This document shows positions 6,013 to 11,481 of a DNA stretch of 11,481 bases, one piece after another. Each line of letters opens with the position of its first letter. Positions within the stretch are counted from its first letter, which is position 1. Under the pieces are notes generated by a model, which worked only from the letters and a program-made list of their open reading frames with translations, was not told the origin of the DNA and searched no databases. Source of the stretch: Phycisphaerae bacterium. Lineage in GTDB: Bacteria > Planctomycetota > Phycisphaerae > Phycisphaerales > SM1A02. A program made the translations under genes and the position numbers. The stretch covers positions 1-11,481 of the forward strand of contig VGXJ01000031.1 in assembly GCA_016873375.1 (NCBI GenBank). The letters are read 5' to 3'.

Positions 6013-6101
6013 AGGCGAGTCGATGCATCGCGGTGATCGCGCGCGTCGTGGTTCGCGCGGTACACGCGGTGGAACACCTCCTCACCAACCCATGAACGAC
6101 G

Positions 6102-6126
6102 ACGCCCCGGCGCGCGGCCAGGGCGT
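6102..6126. terminator. weak hairpin between convergent genes
   Basis: ACGCCC (6102-6107) pairs with GGGCGT (6121-6126), with an inner GGC/GCC after one mismatch. There is no T-run on either side. It sits between the aminotransferase stop (6012) and the lipoprotein stop (6174), where a shared terminator would be expected. The rest of this 161-nt gap shows nothing clear. Confidence 0.3.
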
Positions 6127-6173
6127 TGACGTTGCTTGGACTGGTTCGACGGCCCGCACGCGCGGACGATCGA

Positions 6174-6386
6174 TCAGTTCTTCTTCGGTGGCTCGACGCC
6201 TGCTGCGCCACTGCTCGACTGGAGCTTGCGGTTGGCGTTGAAGGCATCGTCGGGTGCCTGGACCTGGGTTGCAGGTGGCTTGCGCTTCTGGTCTTCACGG
6301 ATCACGGTTCCCGACGAGCCGCCGCCGCCGCACGCGGTCAGCATGGATGCGCCGAGGATGCTGCACAGGATCAGAGTGGTCTTCAT
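6174..6386 (-). CDS. small lipoprotein, unknown function
   Basis: Encodes 70 residues. The signal peptide MKTTLILCSILGASML is followed by the lipobox LTAC with Cys19 and a glycine-rich start of the mature chain (CGGGGSSG). The remaining 45 or so residues are polar and probably disordered (ending AAGVEPPKKN). No family is recognised. The start at 6386 is fixed by the signal peptide and by AAGGAG on the minus strand (6399-6394) 7 nt upstream. An open frame to 6515 upstream has no signal-peptide logic and runs into the metallophosphoesterase gene. It has a well formed promoter of its own. Confidence 0.82.
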   Translation of the reverse strand: MKTTLILCSILGASMLTACGGGGSSGTVIREDQKRKPPATQVQAPDDAFNANRKLQSSSGAAGVEPPKKN

Positions 6387-6410
6387 GGGAGGACTCCTTG
6401 GTTGGTGGAA

Positions 6411-6439
6411 ACGATAGCAGAAAGACGCGGCGGAGTCAG
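6411..6439 (-). promoter_or_regulatory. extended -10 promoter of the small lipoprotein
   Basis: On the minus strand, CTGACT (6439-6434, 4/6 to TTGACA), a 17-bp spacer and TATCGT (6416-6411, 4/6 to TATAAT) are preceded by TGC, the extended -10 TGn. Expected start of transcription is near 6404, leaving about 18 nt of leader with a Shine-Dalgarno. The -35 overlaps the stop codon of the metallophosphoesterase gene. Confidence 0.65.
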
Positions 6440-8226
6440 CGTTGGTTCGGGTCAAGCGCGGCCGGGAGATCGCTTGGCGACAGCCACCTCCACTGGGTAT
6501 GGAATGTGTCGTCATTGTCGGCCACGCCGACGTTGATCGCGGTGACGCCCTTCATGAGGGCTGCGGGAATCGTGCATCGCGCCGCCCAGCCATCGGTCGA
6601 CGGCACGCGCTCAAAGGTCGGTCCACTCGGTGCACCGAGCAGCGAGGCGGTCGACGGCTCCCAGGTCCACGCGGCCGGTTTGCCAGTCCCGTGCAGTCGG
6701 ATCGCCAGGGCGTCGACCAAGGGATTCGTGGCCCGGTCGCGGCGCTCGGTGGCCGCGGGGAACGACTCGGCCACCCGATCATCCGGCACCCGCACGGTCA
6801 GGACCAGTGACTCGCCCGATCGCTCGGCCGTGACGGTCGGCGGTGCGTCATCGGTGGCGTAGGGGGTCCACTCCCACTCCTCAAGCGGCATGGGCACGAG
6901 GGCGGCCAGCGTGCGCGCAATCGGAAGCCGGCGGCGCACCGCGACCGGCACGGTGCGGCCCTTCGAGTCGGTGAACGAGAGCTCCACGACCGCCTCGGGG
7001 GCCCTGAGCGGATCCTTGAGCGCTGGGCAATCCACGGTCAGAGGGATTGTGGCCTTGGCGCGGGGCGCGATGGTGATCGGCGTCACCGGGTCGATCGTGA
7101 TCGGCGTATGCAGGTCGGTCACGGCCTGATTGTGCGTGTCGCGAGGCGTGCGGCTGACCGCGGGCTCGCCGGGCACGATCCACTCCTCGCCGCTGCCATC
7201 GCGCAAGCGCACCAGAGCGGTGATCGGCAGATCCATCGGGTTGCTGATCGTGACCGACAAGGGTGCATCGCGCAGGCCGCTCGAGCCGGGTTCGGGCAGC
7301 GATCCCGAGATCACGACGGTCTTCTCGTCTCGCTTGAGCTTGAAAGCCCTCTCCTGGTCCTCGGCCACGATGAAGTCGCCCGGCAGCGTCGCGCCGGCGA
7401 ACTGGTGCCAGACCTCGGCCGAACCATCCTTCAGATCGAGCATCGAGATGTGCTGGAGCTGGCCGGTCAGCGGGTGCTGGTCGATCGCGCCGCCGCAGGT
7501 GCCGAGGATGTGGTATTGCACGCCGTCGCGGTCGGGATCACGCTGCATGCTGTGGAAGTGCCCCGCGATCACGGCGACCGTGCCGGCGGGCGCGAGCAGC
7601 GGGTGCACTCGATCGTCCCATCCCACTTCGCGGTATCTCCAGAGTGGGCGGTGCATGAGCAGGATCGACGGCACCTTGCGCGCCTTCGCACGGTCCAGCT
7701 GGCCCTTGAGCCAGGCGAACTGCTCATCGCCAAGCGTGATCGAACGATCGTCGAGGTTTTCATCCGAATAGAGCACGATGGCCGTCAGGCGATCCAGGTC
7801 GACCGCGTACCAGAGCGGACCGACTTCGCGCCGGTAGAGCTCGGCGAAGCGTCGGTCACTGGGATCGCGCGTGCCGGCGATCACATCATGGTTGCCGGCG
7901 GTTGGGTACCACGGCATGTTGAGCGCCTTCACGCGCTTGAGGTACGCGTTCATCTGCGACTGCCACACCTCGGGGCGGCGCGTGTAACCCTGGATCAGGT
8001 CACCGACGCAGAAGACGGCGTCGGGCTTCAGGCGATTGAGGTCCTCGACTGCGGCATCGAGGTAGGGCAGGCCCCAGTCGCGGCCAGTGGTGCGATCGGG
8101 CAGGATCGCAATGCGCAGGTCGCGCTTGGGCACCGGGGCCTGCACGACCTGGCCCTCGCGAGCGCCGCCATCAGCGGCATCGGTGAACGGCGGAACGACG
8201 ATCAACGCGACGAGGAACGCAAGCAT
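6436..8226 (-). CDS. secreted calcineurin-like metallophosphoesterase with C-terminal CBM9/DOMON-like domain
   Basis: Encodes 596 residues. A signal peptide (about 1-18, MLAFLVALIVVPPFTDAADG) indicates export. The phosphoesterase domain spans about 35-275: ILPDRT (41-46, Asp44), GDLIQGY (75-81, Asp76), GNHD (111-114), LLMHRPLW (189-196, His192) and AGHFH (221-225). The first motif is normally Asp-x-His but has Thr46 in the His position. Residues about 280-445 look like immunoglobulin-like or linker strands, and about 460-596 (ending VTAINVGVADNDD and TQWRW) resemble CBM9/DOMON carbohydrate-binding domains. Substrate unknown; extracellular phosphoesters or glycan-linked phosphates are guesses. 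The start at 8226 is preferred over TTG 8295 because the signal peptide begins there and a leaderless promoter abuts it. Confidence 0.9.
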   Translation of the reverse strand: MLAFLVALIVVPPFTDAADGGAREGQVVQAPVPKRDLRIAILPDRTTGRDWGLPYLDAAVEDLNRLKPDAVFCVGDLIQGYTRRPEVWQSQMNAYLKRVKALNMPWYPTAGNHDVIAGTRDPSDRRFAELYRREVGPLWYAVDLDRLTAIVLYSDENLDDRSITLGDEQFAWLKGQLDRAKARKVPSILLMHRPLWRYREVGWDDRVHPLLAPAGTVAVIAGHFHSMQRDPDRDGVQYHILGTCGGAIDQHPLTGQLQHISMLDLKDGSAEVWHQFAGATLPGDFIVAEDQERAFKLKRDEKTVVISGSLPEPGSSGLRDAPLSVTISNPMDLPITALVRLRDGSGEEWIVPGEPAVSRTPRDTHNQAVTDLHTPITIDPVTPITIAPRAKATIPLTVDCPALKDPLRAPEAVVELSFTDSKGRTVPVAVRRRLPIARTLAALVPMPLEEWEWTPYATDDAPPTVTAERSGESLVLTVRVPDDRVAESFPAATERRDRATNPLVDALAIRLHGTGKPAAWTWEPSTASLLGAPSGPTFERVPSTDGWAARCTIPAALMKGVTAINVGVADNDDTFHTQWRWLSPSDLPAALDPNQR

Positions 8227-8232
8227 GCGTGG

Positions 8233-8261
8233 ATGATCCGTGCAGCGACTCGGGGCGGCAA
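8233..8261 (-). promoter_or_regulatory. promoter of the metallophosphoesterase (TTGCCG-17-GATCAT)
   Basis: TTGCCG (8261-8256) and GATCAT (8238-8233), each a 4/6 match, are separated by 17 bp. The -10 ends 6 nt before ATG 8226, repeating the leaderless spacing. It lies downstream of the terminator, so the gene is transcribed independently of the pyrF operon. Confidence 0.55.
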
Positions 8262-8276
8262 CTCGGTGCGCCAACG

Positions 8277-8313
8277 AAAAACTCCGCTGACCCAACGGAT
8301 CGGGTCAGCGGAG
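8277..8313 (-). terminator. strong intrinsic terminator of the pyrF operon
   Basis: A perfect 12-bp stem (8313-8302 with 8293-8282, loop 8 nt) is followed on the minus strand by five T (8281-8277). It reads through CTCCGCTGACCC and its complement. It is the clearest terminator in the window and lies 111 nt after the last gene of the operon. Confidence 0.85.
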
Positions 8314-8340
8314 CGGAGGGGAGAAAGATGCTTGGTTGGG

Positions 8341-8363
8341 CAGCGCACATCCTTGCTGCGCTG
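8341..8363 (-). other. hairpin in the 3' untranslated region of the pyrF operon
   Basis: The 111-nt stretch 8314-8424 holds no gene. Within it, a 7-bp stem (8363-8357 with 8347-8341, loop 9 nt) is perfect. Bases 8344-8335 could also pair with 8296-8286 in the terminator with one bulge. This may be no more than 3' UTR structure. Confidence 0.3.
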
Positions 8364-8424
8364 GGTTATTCGTCAGCACCTGCCGCAAACCTTCAATTTT
8401 GCCTGCCGTGGGTCCGTCGTTCTC

Positions 8425-8880
8425 TCAGCCGGTCGCCGCGGCACCGGCGATTGAGCGCAGCGGGACGGGGCGGCGCGAGGTGAGGTCCACCAGCGCCCAT
8501 GCTGTAAGTGCAGTCAGCACAGTCTGTTCCGGCACTCGCCAGATCGCCGTGCGGCGCCACGCTCGAGCACCTTCGACGCGTTCGATCCAGGTCGCCGCAT
8601 GCAAGCAATCGCCTGCGAAGCACTCCGCGCGGTAATCGAGTTCATGCCGGGCGACGAACCACATGCGGCCTGCCTCGAGCATCGCGAGTCGTCCGTGACC
8701 GAGCTCGTGCGCGTGGAGCGCTGCGAGTTCATCCACCCATCGCACATACTCGACATTGTTCACGTGCGCGACCCCGGAGCTCAGGCGCACGCCATCGACG
8801 GTGGCGCGCGCCGTACACGCACCTGATGGGAGCGTGAGTCGGCTCGGGCGCGGCAGCGCTGGGTCAAGGATCCACTCCAT
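8425..8880 (-). CDS. hotdog-fold thioesterase-like protein (4HBT family)
   Basis: Encodes 151 residues. HVNNVEYVRWVDELAALHAHELG (39-61; split as HVNNVEYVRW and VDELAALHAHELG) is the hallmark helix of acyl-CoA/acyl-ACP thioesterases. It is followed by beta strands (MWFVARHELDYRAECFAGD, 73-91; then AATWIERV) typical of the hotdog sheet. The loop before HVNN lacks the usual catalytic Asp (the positions 4 and 6 before His39 are Ser35 and Leu33), so either Glu51 serves, as in some 4HBT groups, or activity is altered. Start 8880 is chosen because its ATG overlaps the DUF971 stop as TGATG; a start at 8925 would overlap that gene deeply. It is last in the pyrF operon and is followed by the terminator. 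Confidence 0.82.
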   Translation of the reverse strand: MEWILDPALPRPSRLTLPSGACTARATVDGVRLSSGVAHVNNVEYVRWVDELAALHAHELGHGRLAMLEAGRMWFVARHELDYRAECFAGDCLHAATWIERVEGARAWRRTAIWRVPEQTVLTALTAWALVDLTSRRPVPLRSIAGAAATG

Positions 8881-9212
8881 CAGCCGGTCGGTCCTTGGGG
8901 ATCGAGGCTCCGCAGGTATCGCCACGAATAGATGCCGGTGTCGTGGCCATCGCTGAAGCGGATGCGCAGGGCATAGTTACCCACAAGCTCGATTGACTCC
9001 GCGCGAATCGGTGCATCGAAGGTTCGTGACGGCAGCACGGTGAGCGGGTTCGAGGCCATCTCCTCGCGCAGCTGTCGCTGATCGGCGCTGGGCGACATGC
9101 GCCGAAGCAGCGCCACGGGCAATCGGCTTGCGTGACCATCGTCCCAGGTGATCGAGAGCGCACTGTCGCGTACCAGATCAAGGTGAACCGGACGCGGATC
9201 CATGGCGGTCAT
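8880..9212 (-). CDS. DUF971 domain protein
   Basis: Encodes 110 residues. The family, also found as the N-terminal domain of gamma-butyrobetaine hydroxylases and beside Fe-S and Mrp-type proteins, is recognised by ITWDDGHASRLPVALLRRM (19-37) and by the C-terminal YALRIRFSDGHDTGIYSWRYL (split as YALRIRFSDGHD and TGIYSWRYL), ending in LRSLDP. Most members bind zinc through a CPCxxC-like motif after the first block; here that stretch reads SPSADQRQLREEM and has no cysteine, so metal binding is probably lost. ATG 9212 overlaps the upstream stop as ATGA; an internal ATG at 9203 is a less likely start. Function in the cell is unknown. Confidence 0.85.
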   Translation of the reverse strand: MTAMDPRPVHLDLVRDSALSITWDDGHASRLPVALLRRMSPSADQRQLREEMASNPLTVLPSRTFDAPIRAESIELVGNYALRIRFSDGHDTGIYSWRYLRSLDPQGPTG

Positions 9213-10780
9213 CGGGCGGCTGCCTGACCCACCAGCCCGGCCTGCTCGGCGACGAGCGCTGCACAGCGCCGGCGCAGGTCGATCGCGGGCGAGGTGCCTG
9301 CCGGCCATAGACCTGCATCCTTCCACTCGCCCTTGAGCCAGCCGGCACGCAGGGCGGCCAGATTGGTGGGATCCCAGAGCGCCTTGGTGGTGCCATCGGG
9401 GGCAGGAAGGATCGGCATGGCATCGAAAGCGATGAGCAGGGCCTTGAGTTCAGGGTCGCTGACATCGTCCGCACGAACAAGCTCGGCGTGCTCGCCGGCC
9501 CGGGTCTTGGGATAGGCAGGGTGATCAATGATTCGCCTCCACATCGTGCGCAGCGGCTTGTGGTGATCGATGCACAGGCCACTGAAGAGCGGGGCGATGA
9601 AGCTGCGCATGTTCGAATCCTTCGAGAGCGGGGCCGCAACGGCGAAGGGATCGATGCCATCGATTGTCTCGGTCACGAAGCGTCCAATGAAGCGGCGCGT
9701 GGCCGGCAGGCGACGGAGCTCGTACTGCTCCGGCCCCTCGATGCGGCCCGTGTAGCCGCGCGGCAGTTGCCACAAGGCCTGCGCCTCGTCGCTGATGCAG
9801 AACTCGATGAAGCGGCGAGAGAGTTCCGGATTTGGCGCACCGCGCAGCATGGCCACGGGGTCGGCATCGATCGCGGTCTCCCCGACCGGATCCACGAAGG
9901 CCAGTCGGCCATCGGGTTCCTTGCCGGCCAGTCGCGCATCGTCGATCAAGGCCTGGGCTTCGAAGCGACCGTAGAAGTCGATGCAGACGCCGACCGCGGC
10001 TTCGCCATCGGCGACATCGACCGGTATCCGGCTGCTTGATGCGGCGATGGTGCGCGCGTTGGCAGCGGCTCGGCGCAGGATGCGCCAGCCGTCCTGCCAG
10101 CCGCATCGGCGCAGGATCGTCTCGAAAGCCGTGGCCACTGAACCTGACTGGGAGGGATTGACCATCGCCACCCAGCCAGCCAAGCGTGGATCGGCCAGGT
10201 CCTGCCAGCGCGCCGGGGCCGGCACGCCGATTGGCTCGAGGAGCCGTGCGTTGTAGACCATCCCGAAGCTCGAGAGCGCGGCGCCGTACCACGCACCATC
10301 GGGCGCATAGAGCCGGTTGCCCGCAATGTCGTTGTCGCCGTAGGCCATGTTGAGGAAGCCTTCGGGAAGCACCACGGGTTCGAGCACGGTCGCCGAGCGC
10401 TGCTCGCCATCCACCGACACGCTGACGGGTTTCGACAGGAGGTCGAATTCGTAGCTGCCGCCGCCGAAGAGGAGGTCGGCATCGCCCCCCACAGGCTTGC
10501 CCGCGCGCAGATCGCTCTCGACGCTCGCCACGAGCATGCGGCGGATCTCGCTGGTGCCCCCCGGTGTGCTCCAGACCACCGCTGCCGGCGAACCGTGCAC
10601 GCGCTCATGCCAGCGCGCAAAGGCGCGGCCAAACTCGTGTCGGATCTGCTCGTTGTGAGGCGTGATGACCACGATGCTCGGCACGCCCTTCGCCACGCCG
10701 GGCGCACTGCGTCGCAGCGCCAGCGGCAGCGAGACCAGCGCCACGATGAAGACGCCGATCAGGAGCCGGGGGAGGTTCAT
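9209..10780 (-). CDS. extracellular solute-binding protein (family 1, Fe3+/polyamine-like), membrane anchored
   Basis: Encodes 523 residues. Residues 5-22 form a hydrophobic signal or anchor (no lipobox Cys), followed by a two-lobe binding-protein fold: IVVITPHNEQIRHEFGRAF (36-54), AVVWSTPGGTSEIRRML (67-83), GGDADLLFGGGSYEF (98-112), SSFGMVYNARLL (170-181), WQDLADPRLAGWVAMVNPSQ (192-211) and SRRFIEFCISDEAQAL (321-336). These are the usual landmarks of bacterial Fe3+-binding-like proteins (about 340 residues), so roughly 170 residues at the C-terminus (about 350-523) are extra. No permease or ATPase gene is nearby. ATG 10780 overlaps the pyrF stop as ATGA, with GAAGGG 8 nt upstream. The ligand cannot be told from sequence. 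Confidence 0.88.
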   Translation of the reverse strand: MNLPRLLIGVFIVALVSLPLALRRSAPGVAKGVPSIVVITPHNEQIRHEFGRAFARWHERVHGSPAAVVWSTPGGTSEIRRMLVASVESDLRAGKPVGGDADLLFGGGSYEFDLLSKPVSVSVDGEQRSATVLEPVVLPEGFLNMAYGDNDIAGNRLYAPDGAWYGAALSSFGMVYNARLLEPIGVPAPARWQDLADPRLAGWVAMVNPSQSGSVATAFETILRRCGWQDGWRILRRAAANARTIAASSSRIPVDVADGEAAVGVCIDFYGRFEAQALIDDARLAGKEPDGRLAFVDPVGETAIDADPVAMLRGAPNPELSRRFIEFCISDEAQALWQLPRGYTGRIEGPEQYELRRLPATRRFIGRFVTETIDGIDPFAVAAPLSKDSNMRSFIAPLFSGLCIDHHKPLRTMWRRIIDHPAYPKTRAGEHAELVRADDVSDPELKALLIAFDAMPILPAPDGTTKALWDPTNLAALRAGWLKGEWKDAGLWPAGTSPAIDLRRRCAALVAEQAGLVGQAAAR

Positions 10781-11481
10781 GCGCGAAGCCCTTCAGCGAG
10801 TTCGCGGTGGGTGGACTCGGCTGCGCGACGGATGGCGCCTGCCCAGTCATGATCGTCGTTCGAGAAGGCGTAAATGATGCTGCGGCTGGCGGTGATGATC
10901 GCGCCGCGTCCATCGGCGTTGAAGCAAGGCTTGATGTCAGCGATCCCTCCGCCCTGTGCGCCGTAGCCTGGAACCAGGAACAGCGTGTGCGGCATGCGAC
11001 CGCGGAGTCGTGCGGCGTCGGCGGGCTTGGTGGCACCCACGACGGCACCGAGCGAGCTGTAGCCCGTACCGCCGAGCGTGGCCTTGCCTGCCTCGGCAAC
11101 CAAGTCGGCCACGGCTTCGGCCACCGAGCGGCCGTCGCCCAAGCGCAGAGACTGCAGCGCATCGCCGCCGGGATTGCTGGTTCGCACAAGGGCGAATGCC
11201 CCGTGGTCATGCTTCACGAAGGGAGCCAGGCCATCGGCGCCCAGATAGGCGTTCACGGTGACCCAATCGGCCTGCGCAGCCTCGAACGCCGCCGCGGCGT
11301 AGTGCTCGGCGCTGATGCCGATGTCGCCGCGCTTGGCATCGAGGATCACCTCGTACCCTTGCTCGCGGGCCGACGCGAGCGTGGCGGCAAGCGCCTTCAT
11401 GCCATCGACGCCGAAGCGTTCGTAACAGGCACTTTGGATCTTGACCACGGGTGCGACGCGCACGCAGGCGGCGAGGACCGA
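10777..11481 (-). CDS. pyrF: orotidine 5'-phosphate decarboxylase (5' end beyond the window)
   Basis: 234 residues are visible and the frame stays open to the right edge, so the N-terminus is missing. The enzyme converts OMP to UMP, the last step of pyrimidine synthesis. In the visible part: PVVKIQSACYERFG (11-24), the catalytic ILDAKRGDIG (46-55, with Asp48, Lys50, Asp53), NAYLGADGL (77-85), ALVRTSNPGG (97-106), LFLVPGYGAQGGG (167-179) and the phosphate-binding GRGAIITASRSIIYA (191-205, Arg200). The DAKRGDIG form and length indicate the long type-2 PyrF subfamily common in actinobacteria and planctomycetes. A GTG at 11463 is not the start because conserved sequence lies upstream of it. It heads, or is within, the four-gene operon running left to 8425. 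Confidence 0.95.
   Translation of the reverse strand, partial: SVLAACVRVAPVVKIQSACYERFGVDGMKALAATLASAREQGYEVILDAKRGDIGISAEHYAAAAFEAAQADWVTVNAYLGADGLAPFVKHDHGAFALVRTSNPGGDALQSLRLGDGRSVAEAVADLVAEAGKATLGGTGYSSLGAVVGATKPADAARLRGRMPHTLFLVPGYGAQGGGIADIKPCFNADGRGAIITASRSIIYAFSNDDHDWAGAIRRAAESTHRELAEGLRA

Noticed and set aside
6013..6173. Small genes in the gap between the aminotransferase and the lipoprotein
   Set aside because: Frames here have no start signals or conserved-looking sequence and run into neighbouring genes.
8227..8295. TTG start at 8295 for the metallophosphoesterase
   Set aside because: It would place 23 residues before a perfect signal peptide and put the terminator inside the gene; the leaderless promoter supports 8226.
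8226..8424. Riboswitch controlling the metallophosphoesterase
   Set aside because: No known aptamer consensus is recognisable, the gene has its own promoter after the hairpin, and the alternative pairing involves the 3' arm of the terminator, which is kinetically unfavourable. Kept only as a structured 3' UTR.
7108..8454. A 448-codon open frame on the plus strand across the metallophosphoesterase gene
   Set aside because: It is antisense to a gene with all family motifs, has no recognisable domain, and such frames are common opposite GC-rich genes.
8881..8925. Earlier start (ATG 8925) for the hotdog protein
   Set aside because: It would overlap the DUF971 gene by 46 nt, adding a Pro/Arg-rich segment unlike the family N-terminus; TGATG coupling at 8880 is simpler.
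9488..10039. Plus-strand open frame within the solute-binding protein gene
   Set aside because: Antisense shadow with no motif and no start signals.

Overview
The window is GC-rich (roughly two thirds G+C by eye) bacterial chromosomal DNA, densely packed with genes. It most likely comes from a planctomycete, probably of class Phycisphaerae. The strongest clue is the 85-residue basic protein at 4542-4799, whose N-terminus (MSIHPSLKTK, HRNVLTRTERI) I recognise as the small basic protein family of the Planctomycetes/Verrucomicrobia/Chlamydiae group. Further clues are a single-TM protein with a SPOR-like C-terminus, a 'DRT'-type secreted metallophosphoesterase and a DUF971 protein without cysteines. 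I see no tRNA, rRNA, transposon, phage gene or CRISPR array.

Layout. (1) 30-1493 (+) is a large lipoprotein of unknown function. It converges on, and overlaps tail to tail with, the minus-strand pair 2654-1372 (small membrane protein, then nth, endonuclease III). (2) From a compact symmetric promoter at about 2655-2684 the plus strand runs the other way: a TIM-barrel-like protein (2685-3464) overlapping acpS (3457-3855), then a SPOR-like membrane protein (3873-4508), the small basic protein (4542-4799) and a class I aminotransferase (4870-6012). (3) From 6102 to the right edge everything is on the minus strand. Read in transcription order from the right edge, it is a tightly coupled operon pyrF > solute-binding protein > DUF971 protein > hotdog thioesterase-like protein (11481-8425), ended by a strong intrinsic terminator (8313-8277). 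A secreted metallophosphoesterase (8226-6436) and a small lipoprotein (6386-6174) follow, each with its own promoter.

The most informative non-coding signal is promoter placement. Five genes (starts 30, 2654, 2685, 3873, 8226) have a -10-like hexamer ending exactly 6 nt before the start codon and no Shine-Dalgarno, which predicts leaderless mRNAs. In two places the hexamer has an exact inverted copy facing the other way (2661-2678 and 1-23), giving back-to-back promoters. Genes inside operons instead use Shine-Dalgarno sequences or 1-8 nt overlaps (ATGA or TGATG).

I found no multi-gene system that I can call a new defence or metabolic island. The genes are mostly housekeeping (DNA repair, lipid carrier activation, pyrimidine synthesis) mixed with lineage-specific envelope proteins. 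The best leads are the leaderless/bidirectional promoters, the altered Fe-S cysteine spacing of Nth where it overlaps the neighbouring gene, several enzyme-fold proteins that have lost canonical active-site residues (TIM barrel, hotdog, DUF971), and the orphan solute-binding protein in the pyrF operon.
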